Source: Mesosutterella multiformis
GTDB lineage: Bacteria > Pseudomonadota > Gammaproteobacteria > Burkholderiales > Burkholderiaceae_F
Assembly (NCBI RefSeq): GCF_003402575.1
Contig: NZ_BGZJ01000001.1
Location: 1,734,501 to 1,798,500, forward strand
Direction of reading: 5' to 3'
Length of the DNA: 64,000 nucleotides
Part shown: positions 9,564 to 17,869 of the stretch, one piece after another
How positions within the stretch are numbered: the first letter of the stretch is position 1
Layout of the letters: every line of letters begins with the position of its first letter
The notes under the pieces: generated by a model
The model's database searches: none
Seen by the model: only the letters and a program-made list of their open reading frames with translations
What the model was told of the DNA's origin: nothing
Program-made: the position numbers and the translations under genes

Positions 9564-10272
9564 TTTTGAGACAATCCTCTAAAACAAACGTCCATCTAGG
9601 ATGGAATCTATAAACTATAAACTGTTCCCCCAGAAGTGGAGTGCGTAAATGTCGCTGCATTTCTGGTGAACAGAGCCATTCTATCTACTTTCGCGTGTGA
9701 GTGCCAACGGAATTAGGATAAACGCCAACCGGATATAACCCGGTAATGTAAACCCTAATACCGCCGGCCCGACGCCGAGACAGCGGGGCTCTTGGGAAAC
9801 GTGATTAAAAAAGCCCCGGAAAATCCGAAGCTTGCTTTCTCATCCTGGGTTCTGCCCAGGAATCAAAACACAGGGGAGATTGTATTCCGCCCCCACCCCC
9901 TTGGCTATCACGCAAATTAGGATGGTTTGGCACCGTAAGCACATACCCTGATAGGCCGCTTTTTTCCTATTTTATCGGGGTCTCCTTTTTCCACAGGTCG
10001 TTTTTCCCCTGTAGCGGGAATAAGAACTCGGTACCCGAAATTGTCCACAAAACCGGGCTCAAAGCCCCGGTTTCAGCGTGCTGAGAAGCGGTATCCTCCG
10101 CTTCCTAATCTTTTTCATAACCCCGGGCAGCCGCGCCGGGTTTCTAGAACCAAGGTCTCAAGGGGGTACGGGGCTCCTCCCCTCTCCTATCTCGTCAATA
10201 CGGGATCCCAGGAGTTTCCGGAAATCGTCTGAAAGGCCCGGTGGAGGAATCAAAACACTGAGGGGGTTCTTT

Positions 10273-10307
10273 CCCCTCTCTATATATATTAGAGGGGATC
10301 GTTTTTT
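10273..10307 (+). terminator. Plus-strand terminator in a gene-free region
   Basis: CCCCTCT and AGAGGGG form a stem around an AT loop, followed after ATCG by TTTTTT. It implies a plus-strand transcript ending here, although no gene is seen upstream. Confidence 0.5.
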
Positions 10308-10346
10308 CCTTCCGGAAACCCCATCCGAATCCGGCTTCCGGCCCCG

Positions 10347-10447
10347 AAAAAAGAGGCCCTTCCCGATATAAGAAGAGCCTCGTCAAGAATTCATTCCACT
10401 GCGGTACCGGCATTGCTAAGCAAGCCAGTGATGGATGAACTAAAACA
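10347..10447 (-). ncRNA. Candidate small RNA with intrinsic terminator
   Basis: The minus strand holds a -10-like TATACT (10459-10454) about 100 bases ahead of a strong terminator (GAGGCTCTTC / GAAGGGCCTC, one G-U pair, then six T; 10381-10347). In between, CACTG/CAGTG and an inner TTGC/GCAA can form a stem-loop. No Shine-Dalgarno-led ORF is present and the -35 is poor. It fits the layout of a trans-acting small RNA. The family is unknown and the 5' end is estimated. Confidence 0.4.
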
Positions 10448-10603
10448 CCCGTCAGTATAGCTTCGCTCCCACGCCTTCGCAGAAAACATTACGTAATTTT
10501 ACTTTCCGGGTAATGTCGCTATTTGGGCCCTGAATTCACCCGGAGAGCGGAGGACCGGCTTCCCGTCCGACACCGTCGGCCGCCGGCTCAGCGCGGATAT
10601 AAA

Positions 10604-10637
10604 GAAAAATCCCAGAACACAGAGTGTTCTGGGATTT
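10604..10637 (-). terminator. Terminator of tRNA-Arg
   Basis: On the minus strand AATCCCAGAACAC and GTGTTCTGGGATT form a perfect 13 bp stem with a three-base loop, followed by TTTCTTT. It starts 12 bases after the tRNA 3' end. Confidence 0.88.
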
Positions 10638-10647
10638 AGGAATTTTG

Positions 10648-10724
10648 TGGTGCGCCCGGTAGGATTCGAACCCGCGACCCCCTGGTTCGTAGCCAGGTGC
10701 TCTATCCAACTGAGCTACGGGCGC
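10648..10724 (-). tRNA. tRNA-Arg (anticodon ACG)
   Basis: A 77-base tRNA including an encoded CCA end. The acceptor arms GCGCCCG and CGGGCGC pair. The D-arm AGCTC..GAGC, the anticodon stem CTGGC/ACCAG around loop CTACGAA (anticodon ACG) and the T-arm GGGTTCGAATCC are all visible. ACG is normally edited to ICG and reads CGU, CGC and CGA. It has its own promoter and terminator and so is a single-gene unit. Confidence 0.97.
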
Positions 10725-10738
10725 AACTCAGGATGAGA

Positions 10739-10767
10739 ATCTTATATGCGGGAATTCCATTTGTCAA
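10739..10767 (-). promoter_or_regulatory. Sigma-70 promoter of tRNA-Arg
   Basis: On the minus strand a perfect -35 TTGACA (10767-10762) is followed after 17 bases by TAAGAT (10744-10739). Transcription would start about 7 bases before the tRNA 5' end, as is common for tRNA genes. Confidence 0.75.
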
Positions 10768-11049
10768 ATTTTTTTCTTCACTTTTTTCTTCCGGATCGTC
10801 CCCGGAATTTCCAGCAGCAGGAAAAACAGAGAGTTCCAGGCATCTTTATCTTTTCGGCTTCCTGTCACTCACGCCCATCCTCCGGCATTTTCTCCCTGAA
10901 CCACGGCCGCCCGGTATATCCCAGCCGGCAGAATCCGATAATTTTGCGTTTTACGCAATCAGAGTTTGCGGATTCTGCTTTTACTTCTACGTCTTCCGGA
11001 CTACATAATGTAGCCATCAGTTCAGGATAAAAGCCTTGGGAGCAGAAGC
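10768..11049. other. Intergenic region upstream of the lyase gene
   Basis: No gene is supported. The stretch is less GC-rich than its surroundings. A recurring TTTACG/CGTAAA-like word is seen near 10935-10965, but no clear promoter could be fixed. Confidence 0.4.
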
Positions 11050-12477
11050 ATGGCACGGATGGATGAATTTGACTGGCTCACGGAAATCAACCGCGCGAGC
11101 ATTGTGACGAATCTCCGGTCGGGACTTATCAATCACAGCACCGCCGTGATGGCGGCTGACGCCCTGAGGGGGGTCGTGTCCGATGTGGAAAGCGGAAAGT
11201 CTCCCCGCGCGAAGCGCGTGATTCTCTACGAACCCCTTCTCATCGCGAAGGCCGGTCCCGAAGTCACCGTGATTCATGCGGGACGTTCTTCCCAGGACAT
11301 GCATTCCACCTTCAGGCTCGCGATGCTGCGGAGCGCGACACTTGACCTGATGGAGACGCTTGACGGGACGCTCGATGACCTCGCGCTCTTCGCCCGGAAA
11401 AACGAATCCACGCTCCTCCCGGCCTATACGAACGGGGTCGCGGCGCAGCCCACCACGCTCGCCCATCTCCTTTCCGGCTACATCGCGGGCTTTGCCCGGG
11501 ACCGTGAGCGGCTGAGCGAATTCTATATCCGCATGAATGAGTGCCCGATGGGATGCACCGTGCTGAACGGCACCGGGTGGCCGCTCGACCGGAACGGGAT
11601 GTCAGACTTCCTCGGGTTTGACCGGCCGCGGCGTAACGCTTTTGACGCGACCCAGATTTCGCAGGTTGATCTCCCGGTGGAACTCGCCGGCATCGTAGCC
11701 GCGATCGGTCTCCATGTCGGGGAAATGATCGGCGGCATCATGACGCAGTACGCGCAGCCCCGCCCCTGGCTCCTTCTTTCTGAAGGAGGCGACAACACTT
11801 ATGTTTCTTCCGCCATGCCTCAGAAGCGGAACCCGGGACTCCTCAATAACACCCGCGCGGAAGCCTCTGACGCCGTCGCAGCGGCCGAAGGTGTCTTCCT
11901 CCGGGCGCATAACGTGGTCTCCGGCATGATGGACGGAAAGAGCGCCGGAAAAAACACCGGGATGGCGGACACCGCGTCCTCCGCTCTCACGAAGCTCCGG
12001 CGCGTGATCGCGGGGATTGTCGTGAACCGCGACCGGGCGCTCGAGGAACTGAATCTCGACTGGACCGCGAGCCAGGAAATCGCGGATCAGCTCATGCTGA
12101 AGCACGGACTCCCCTTCCGTATCGGCCACCACATGGCAAGCGCCATGGTGAGCTGGGCCCGCGCGCATGACGTCCGCCCGAGTGACTTCCCGTATGACGA
12201 AATGAAGGCTCTCTACCGGAAAGAGATCGAGTCCGAATTCCCTGACGCGTCGCCTGACCTTCCGATGACCGAGGCCGAATTCCACTCCTGCCTCGACCCG
12301 AAGTCGATTCTTGAGAAGCGTCAGACCGCGGGAAGCGCGAATCCGAAGGAAACTTCCGCGATGCTCTCCGAACAGGAAGCCCGCATCGCCTGGTACCGGG
12401 AGAACACCGCGATGGCCCGCCGCCGGGTCGCGTCCGCGCATCAGGCTCTTGCGGACGCCTTTGACGCGATCCGCTGA
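11050..12477 (+). CDS. Argininosuccinate-lyase-like enzyme of the fumarase/aspartase superfamily
   Basis: A 475-residue member of the superfamily that splits C-N or C-O bonds and usually releases fumarate. The signature loop SSAMPQKRNP (residues 253-262) with the catalytic Ser is intact. The IHAGRSSQDMHSTFR segment (75-89) corresponds to the argininosuccinate-lyase motif with HTARSRNDQ. At 125-130 the family's YTHLQ histidine is replaced (AYTNGV), so argininosuccinate itself is an unlikely substrate. No other arginine genes are near. The next gene, 53 bp away, is a DcuC dicarboxylate carrier, which suggests catabolic release of fumarate from an N-substituted succinate. The true substrate is unknown. 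Confidence 0.82.
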   Translation: MARMDEFDWLTEINRASIVTNLRSGLINHSTAVMAADALRGVVSDVESGKSPRAKRVILYEPLLIAKAGPEVTVIHAGRSSQDMHSTFRLAMLRSATLDLMETLDGTLDDLALFARKNESTLLPAYTNGVAAQPTTLAHLLSGYIAGFARDRERLSEFYIRMNECPMGCTVLNGTGWPLDRNGMSDFLGFDRPRRNAFDATQISQVDLPVELAGIVAAIGLHVGEMIGGIMTQYAQPRPWLLLSEGGDNTYVSSAMPQKRNPGLLNNTRAEASDAVAAAEGVFLRAHNVVSGMMDGKSAGKNTGMADTASSALTKLRRVIAGIVVNRDRALEELNLDWTASQEIADQLMLKHGLPFRIGHHMASAMVSWARAHDVRPSDFPYDEMKALYRKEIESEFPDASPDLPMTEAEFHSCLDPKSILEKRQTAGSANPKETSAMLSEQEARIAWYRENTAMARRRVASAHQALADAFDAIR

Positions 12478-12530
12478 AGCCTCAGACCTGCGCCGCTCAC
12501 TTTTACTGCTTCCTCAAAGGAGGATTGATC

Positions 12531-13901
12531 ATGAGCATATTTCTGCCCATGCTAGGGGTTGTTGTCACTATTCTGGCCGGCTGGGCCATGATCCGTCGTT
12601 ACCAGACGCATATCGTGCTGCTCTTCTCAGGGCTTATTCTGGTCGCTACCGCCGCGTTTCTCGCCGGTGTCGATATCCTGCCGAAAGGCGTGAAACCCTC
12701 CGGTTTCGCGGGGTTTGATATCTTCAATCTCCTCGTCTCAATCGGTAAGAAGCAGGCCTCAGGGATCGGATTCCTCATCATGGCGGCCGGCGGCTTCGCG
12801 GCTTATATGGAACGGATCGGTGCCGCGAACGCGCTTGTCCGCATCACGGTGTCTCCGCTTCGGAAACTGAACAGCCCGTACATCGTGCTTGTGCTCGGGT
12901 ACCTCATCGGTCAGCTTCTCGTGATGGTGATCCCGAGCGCCGCCGGTCTCGCGATGCTGCTCCTTGTCGCGCTTTACCCGATTCTGAAGGGCGTCGGGGT
13001 GTCCCCTGCCGCGGCTGTCGCCGTGATCGGCACGTCGGCCGGCATGACGCTCGGGCCCTCCTCCGGCACTGCGAACCTCGCGGCGAAAGTCGCGGGACTC
13101 GACCCGATCATCTACTTCGTGCAGTATCAGCTTCCTGTCGCGATCCCGACGCTCATCGCGGTCGCTGTCTGCCACTACTTTGTGCAGCGCTACTACGACC
13201 GGAAGGGGGACGATGTCTACCAGGACGCCGATCAGGTCCAGGCGAAAGAGGTGCCGTCGGTGCCTGTCTGGTACGCGGTCTTCCCGCTTCTTCCGATCGC
13301 GCTGATGATCATCTTCTCGAAACTCGTCATTTCGACCGTGAAGCTCGATACGATCGCCGCGCTCTTCCTTGTCTGGGTGCTCGTGATCCTCGTTGAGCTT
13401 ATCCGGCTCCGCAGCCCGAAAAAGATCTTCAAGGACGCCATGGCGATGTTCCAGTCGATGGGAAAGATGTTCGGCGGCATTGTCGCCCTGATTATCTGCG
13501 CTGAGTTCTTCGCGAACGGCCTCAAGGTTTCGGGTGTTATCACGGCGCTCATCAATTCCGCCCAGGGAATCGGCGCCGGGATGCTCGAGATGGCGGTGAT
13601 CCTTGCTCTGATCGTGGGTCTTGTCACGTTCCTCACCGGGTCCGGTGTCGGCGCGTACTCAAGCTTCGCCGCACTCGCTCCTGATGTGGCGCATGGCCTC
13701 GGCGGCACGGTGGCTTCGCTTGTGACGCCAATGCAGTTCGCGTCCGGCATGTTCCGCGCGATGTCCCCGGTGGCTGGTGTCATCATTGCTGTTGCCGGCG
13801 CCGCGGGTGTCACCCCGATCGCGGTTGTCCGCCGCACCTGGCTCCCGATGACGGTCGGCATGATCGTGACTTTCGCCGCGAACGCGATCTTTATCGGCTG
13901 A
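12531..13901 (+). CDS. dcuC: Anaerobic C4-dicarboxylate carrier, DcuC family
   Basis: An inner-membrane carrier of about 12 helices and 456 residues. DcuC proteins move succinate out and fumarate or other C4-dicarboxylates in during anaerobic growth. Typical segments are the glycine-rich GTSAGMTLGPSSGTANLAAKVAG and the C-terminal TGSGVGAYSSFAAL. The ATG at 12531 is preferred because AAAGGAGG lies 7 bases upstream; an in-frame TTG at 12525 is too close to that site. The gene follows the lyase in an apparent operon, so fumarate made by the lyase could be respired and the succinate exported. Confidence 0.9.
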   Translation: MSIFLPMLGVVVTILAGWAMIRRYQTHIVLLFSGLILVATAAFLAGVDILPKGVKPSGFAGFDIFNLLVSIGKKQASGIGFLIMAAGGFAAYMERIGAANALVRITVSPLRKLNSPYIVLVLGYLIGQLLVMVIPSAAGLAMLLLVALYPILKGVGVSPAAAVAVIGTSAGMTLGPSSGTANLAAKVAGLDPIIYFVQYQLPVAIPTLIAVAVCHYFVQRYYDRKGDDVYQDADQVQAKEVPSVPVWYAVFPLLPIALMIIFSKLVISTVKLDTIAALFLVWVLVILVELIRLRSPKKIFKDAMAMFQSMGKMFGGIVALIICAEFFANGLKVSGVITALINSAQGIGAGMLEMAVILALIVGLVTFLTGSGVGAYSSFAALAPDVAHGLGGTVASLVTPMQFASGMFRAMSPVAGVIIAVAGAAGVTPIAVVRRTWLPMTVGMIVTFAANAIFIG

Positions 13902-14027
13902 CAGATACACTCTTTTTTCTCTGCCCCGGATGAATCCCATCCGGGGCGAGACTATAGATGAAGCACCCCATTCCTTTCTCTGAATCGTTCTCCGTTAAAC
14001 GGAACCACGCTTTCAGAAGGAGCTGAA

Positions 14028-14849
14028 ATGAAATCTCTGATTACGCTTACCGCGGTTCTCGCCGCGATGCTCTCGGTGTCCGCTGCCGCGAACGCCCTGC
14101 CGCTTGATACCTCCGTAAAGCCCGCGGTGACGAGCCTCTCGAACCCGGCCCCGAAAACCGGTCTCTATGTCGGCAACTCCTTCACGTACTACAACTGCGG
14201 GCTTGTCGGCTATGTGCGGGGGTTCGCGAAAGCCGCAGGCATCCCGTGGCGCGCCCGTCAGATCACGATCAGCTCAGGCCGCCTCTCCTATCACCCGATG
14301 GCACAGTATCTCGCGCCGCATGAGCTCGACCCCTACGCGAAAGGCAAGGTGAAGGACGGAAAGCTCACTGCCCCGATGTTTGACGTGGTCTTCATTCAGG
14401 CGCTCAGCACGGAGCCGATCGACGCGAAAAGCATTCCAACCTGGAAAAAGTATCTGAAGTCTGAAGTCGCCGAAGTGAAAGCCGCGGGGTCTGAACCCGT
14501 GGTGGTTGTCACCTGGGCGAAGAAGGATCACCCGGAAGACACGAAGAAGCTTGCTGACTCGATTATTTCAGCCGCAAATGAGAATGGGGCCGCAGCGCTC
14601 CCCGTGGGCCTCGCCTTCGCGGAAGCCCACGCAGGCCGTCCGGATATCAATTTCTACGCGCCGGATAAACGGCATCCGTCTGCCGCGGGTTCCTATCTCT
14701 ATGGCGCCGTGGCTTACAGCTTCCTCTTCCACCGGTCACCTGAAGGCCTGAAGTTCCTCGGGGGCTGCGATAAGCCGCTCTCCGAAGCGGACGCCGCGTA
14801 CCTTCAGTCGGTCGCCTGGAAAACCGTCAGGGCTTTCTACGGCTGGTAG
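14028..14849 (+). CDS. Secreted SGNH/GDSL-type hydrolase-like protein
   Basis: A 273-residue exported protein with signal peptide MKSLITLTAVLAAMLSVSAAANA. The mature part opens with TGLYVGNSFTYYN, where GNSFT stands in the position of the GDS nucleophile block. It ends with YAPDKRHPSAAGSYLYG, which matches the Asp-x-x-His block V of SGNH esterases. It resembles the group with the GNSFTYDN motif (DUF4886-like). An esterase or acyl-hydrolase role in the periplasm is likely; the substrate is not evident. It lies 126 bp after dcuC with its own strong ribosome site (AGAAGGAG), and may belong to the same functional locus. Confidence 0.72.
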   Translation: MKSLITLTAVLAAMLSVSAAANALPLDTSVKPAVTSLSNPAPKTGLYVGNSFTYYNCGLVGYVRGFAKAAGIPWRARQITISSGRLSYHPMAQYLAPHELDPYAKGKVKDGKLTAPMFDVVFIQALSTEPIDAKSIPTWKKYLKSEVAEVKAAGSEPVVVVTWAKKDHPEDTKKLADSIISAANENGAAALPVGLAFAEAHAGRPDINFYAPDKRHPSAAGSYLYGAVAYSFLFHRSPEGLKFLGGCDKPLSEADAAYLQSVAWKTVRAFYGW

Positions 14850-14949
14850 TCATCCGGAATACATTTCCGTTCTACAATAATTCAACAAAGAGGAGCGGCT
14901 TCCCTTATCGCCTCTCCTCTTTGCCATATCCACTAAAGGAGAAACATAC

Positions 14950-15786
14950 ATGCAGAGACGCGTATTGCTCAGTTCCGCGGCCGCCCTTGCCGCCGCGCTG
15001 ACCGCCTGCGGTAAGAAGGAACCGGCAGCTTCCGCTGCCGCCGCTTCGAGCGCCGCTTCCGGTGAACTTCGCCCGATCACGATCGGCGTTACGGCCGGCA
15101 CGAGTGAGGAAGTCGCTGAAGTGGTGACGAAGGAAGCCGAAAAGGCCGGCCTTAAGGTCACGGTGAAGGTGTTCGGTGACTATCAGACGCCGGACGCCGC
15201 GCTCGCGAGCGGTGAAATCGACGCGAACAGCTACCAGCATGAGCCCTTCCTTCAGGCCTACAACGCGAATAACAAGACTGACCTCGTTGTGGCCGGAAAG
15301 ACCTATCTCGCCCCGCTCGCCCTCTACTCGAAGAAGATCAAGAGCGCCTCTGAAATCAAGGACGGCGCGACGATCGCCATTCCGAATGATCCGTCGAACG
15401 GCGGCCGCGCGCTTCAGCTCCTCGCGAAGCAGGGCTGGATTGAACTAAAGCCCGATGTCCCCGCCACCAAGGTGACGAAGGCTGATATCACGAAGTACGT
15501 GAAGAAGATCAAGATCGTCGAAATCGAGGCTCCGCAGCTGCCCCGCTCTCTTGACGACACGACCGCTTCCGTGATCAACGCGGGCTACGCCTTTGCCGCG
15601 AATCTCACGAAGAAGGATCAGATCGTCGCCGAAGACAATACGTCTCCGTACGTGAACATCATCGCCGTGAAGAAGGGCCGTGAGACCGATCCGTCGATCG
15701 TGAAGTACATCGAAATCTTCCACACGGAGCCCGTGAAGAAGTTCATCGAGGATAAGTACAAGGGCCAGGTGGTTCCCGCCTGGTAA
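14950..15786 (+). CDS. metQ: MetQ/NlpA-type substrate-binding lipoprotein
   Basis: A 278-residue lipoprotein that binds methionine-type substrates for a MetNI importer. The lipobox is LTAC (Cys near 20), followed by an Ala/Ser linker. The body has the NlpA family marks ITIGVTAGTSEEVAEVV, EIDANSYQHEPFL and AIPNDPSNGGRALQLL. No metN or metI gene is adjacent: the flanking genes are an SGNH hydrolase and a SulP transporter. It must therefore work with a transporter encoded elsewhere. A good terminator follows. Confidence 0.9.
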   Translation: MQRRVLLSSAAALAAALTACGKKEPAASAAAASSAASGELRPITIGVTAGTSEEVAEVVTKEAEKAGLKVTVKVFGDYQTPDAALASGEIDANSYQHEPFLQAYNANNKTDLVVAGKTYLAPLALYSKKIKSASEIKDGATIAIPNDPSNGGRALQLLAKQGWIELKPDVPATKVTKADITKYVKKIKIVEIEAPQLPRSLDDTTASVINAGYAFAANLTKKDQIVAEDNTSPYVNIIAVKKGRETDPSIVKYIEIFHTEPVKKFIEDKYKGQVVPAW

Positions 15787-15823
15787 TCTCTGTTCTTTCC
15801 CGCAGGGAAACCGGTTTGGTATA

Positions 15824-15855
15824 GCGCCCGGAGGGGATCCTCCGGGCGCTTTTTT
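15824..15855 (+). terminator. Intrinsic terminator after metQ
   Basis: GCGCCCGGAGG and CCTCCGGGCGC make an 11 bp stem with a four-base loop, followed by six T. Confidence 0.93.
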
Positions 15856-15929
15856 GTCCAGTCGGCGGCTTTGGCTATATAGTAAAAGGCATTACGTATA
15901 CGAAAAAGCCCGATAAGAGATAAAGCGCG

Positions 15930-17744
15930 ATGAATAAGAACCGCCCAGATTCCTCAGATCCAAATCCCAAGAGCGGGATTATCGGGCGGATTCTGTCGTC
16001 ATTTGAGTCGCTTTCCGCGATCGGCGCAGTCCCCGGACCCCGGACCGCGGCCGCGTTTGCCCGTCTCCACCGCGCGGACTTTATCGCCGGTCTCTCCGTG
16101 ATCGGGCTTTTGCTCCCGGAAGCGGTCGCCTATGCCGGCATTGCCGGAATGCCGCCCGCCTCCGGCCTCATCGCGCTTTTCTGCGGTCTCGCCTGTTATC
16201 TGCTCATCGGCCGCAGCCGCTTCGCGATTGTGTCCGCCACGAGTTCCTCCGCTCTCGTGCTCGCCGTCGGTGTCGCGACACTCTCCGCGGTCCAGGCGGA
16301 CGCGGATCCTGAGACGCTCGCCGCCGTGCTTGTCATGATGACAGGCTTCTGGTTCCTGCTCGCGAGGCTCCTTGGCTTCGGGCGCGCCTCAAACTTTGTC
16401 GCGAAACCGGTGCTCCGGGGCGTCACGATGGGACTCTCGCTCACCATCACGCTGATGCAGCTTCCAAAGCTCTTCACGCTGACACCTGACACCATGTCGC
16501 CGTTTGGACGGCTGTTCCACACGGTTCAGGCGCTTCCGACACTCAGCCCCGCGCCGCTTCTCTTCGGTGCCGCGGCGCTCGTCATTCTCCTTTTCTGGCG
16601 GTGGCCGAAGCAGCCCGCGAGTCTCTGGGTGATCGCGGTGTCGGTAGCCGCGACCTACGTGATCCCATTCCCCGAGTACGGCATTCCGCTCGTCGGGAAT
16701 ATCGACCTGCATCGGAACGCTCTGTCGCTCGAAAGTCTCGCGAACGCTGACTGGATCGGCGCTATTCAGATGAGCGCGGCGCTCTGCCTCATGGTGTACG
16801 CCGAGTCTTACTCAAGTATCCACGGGGCGGCAGCCCGCCACGGTGACTCCCCTGACACGAACCGGGACCTGATCGCGCTCGGCACCGCGAACGTTGTCTC
16901 AGGGTTCTTCGGCGGGCTCGCGGTGGGCGCGGGCTACTCAGCGACAAGCCTGAATGAGGAGTCCGGCGCGAAAAGCCGGCTCTCCGCCGCAACGGCTCTC
17001 GCGGTCTGCGTTCTGGCGATCATCTTCCTCCTTCCTCTGGTCGAGCGGATTCCGGAACCGATCCTCGCCGCCATTGTGATCAATGCGGTGTCGCACGGTC
17101 TTTCCCCGAAGCCCCTGCTCCCCTACTTCCGCTGGAAGCGGGACCGGCTGCTCGTCATCTCGTCCTTCCTCGCGGTCGCGATTCTCGGCGTGCTGAATGG
17201 CCTTCTCGTTTCTGTTGTCCTCTCCGTGGTGTTCATTCTCTTCAACGCCGCGGAGCCGCATGTCTCGGAACTCCGCCATCTCCCGGGGTCTCACAGCTAC
17301 GTGAACCGGCTGATCTTCTCCACCGCGACGCCGGTGCCTGGGATCCTGATCCTGCGGCTTGATCAGCCGATGTTCTTCGCGAACGCCGAACCGATGATGA
17401 AAAAGACAAAAGCGATGTACGAGGCGCGGCGTCAGGCAGAAAAGATCTCCATCCTGATTCTGAGTCTTGAGGAATGCGCGGACCTTGACGGCACCGGTAT
17501 TGAAGCGCTTCAGATGTTCGCGCGAGACCTCGCGCGCTCGAACTGCCGCCTCTTCATCTGCCGTCTCCACCGCCGGGCCCGTGAGGCGCTCTCTCACGCC
17601 GTGATTCCGGAGCTTCCGCTCACCTCGCTCTCGTTCCTCTCGGTTGACCGCGCGGTAAAGGCCGCGGTTGAGCAGAATAAGACAGAACTCGAACTCCTCA
17701 CGCGCTACCGGAAAGCCGCGGCCTTCCGCACCGAGAACGACTAG
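15930..17744 (+). CDS. SulP-family anion transporter with STAS domain
   Basis: A 604-residue inner-membrane protein of the SLC26/SulP family, which carries sulfate, bicarbonate or dicarboxylates. The first 45 residues are a cytoplasmic tail; then about 12-14 helices follow, with the family segment GLLLPEAVAYAGIAGMPPASGL and the later GGLAVGAGYSATSLNEESGAKS. The C-terminal part (about 440-570) is a STAS domain with SLEECADLDGTGIEALQMFA. It is a single-gene unit between metQ and the U32 gene. The anion carried cannot be read from the sequence. Confidence 0.88.
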   Translation: MNKNRPDSSDPNPKSGIIGRILSSFESLSAIGAVPGPRTAAAFARLHRADFIAGLSVIGLLLPEAVAYAGIAGMPPASGLIALFCGLACYLLIGRSRFAIVSATSSSALVLAVGVATLSAVQADADPETLAAVLVMMTGFWFLLARLLGFGRASNFVAKPVLRGVTMGLSLTITLMQLPKLFTLTPDTMSPFGRLFHTVQALPTLSPAPLLFGAAALVILLFWRWPKQPASLWVIAVSVAATYVIPFPEYGIPLVGNIDLHRNALSLESLANADWIGAIQMSAALCLMVYAESYSSIHGAAARHGDSPDTNRDLIALGTANVVSGFFGGLAVGAGYSATSLNEESGAKSRLSAATALAVCVLAIIFLLPLVERIPEPILAAIVINAVSHGLSPKPLLPYFRWKRDRLLVISSFLAVAILGVLNGLLVSVVLSVVFILFNAAEPHVSELRHLPGSHSYVNRLIFSTATPVPGILILRLDQPMFFANAEPMMKKTKAMYEARRQAEKISILILSLEECADLDGTGIEALQMFARDLARSNCRLFICRLHRRAREALSHAVIPELPLTSLSFLSVDRAVKAAVEQNKTELELLTRYRKAAAFRTEND

Positions 17745-17869
17745 ACCCGCACGGGCTTTCCTTGAGCGCTTAAAATGGCGCAGCCTCTTTTCTTCTCCTG
17801 AAACGGACTCTCTCCGCTTCAGGTGACGGGCGCCTCTCCCCTTCTTATCTCACTGATTTTCAAAGCGAC

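Larger units (their letters stand above)
9564..10600. other. About 1 kb without a supported protein gene, rich in hairpins
   Basis: Short open frames here have no family features and overlap hairpins. Visible structure includes CCTGGG/CCCAGG (9844-9860), AAACCGGG/CCCGGTTT (10049-10073), a plus-strand terminator at 10273 and a minus-strand terminator at 10347. Two degenerate copies of a G-run/CCCCTCT unit occur near 10160-10192 and 10258-10282. The region looks like regulatory RNA or decayed repeat sequence. Confidence 0.5.

Noticed and set aside
9247-9582. Plus-strand 111-codon Ala/Glu-rich open frame
   Set aside because: It is the mirror of the Ala/Ser lipoprotein gene, starts inside a hairpin, has no ribosome site and no family features.
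10041-10371. Open frames on the plus strand in the hairpin-rich region
   Set aside because: They run through terminators, have Pro/Arg-rich random composition and no ribosome sites.
10697-11030. Two plus-strand open frames overlapping tRNA-Arg
   Set aside because: They begin inside or next to the tRNA and its promoter and show no coding character.
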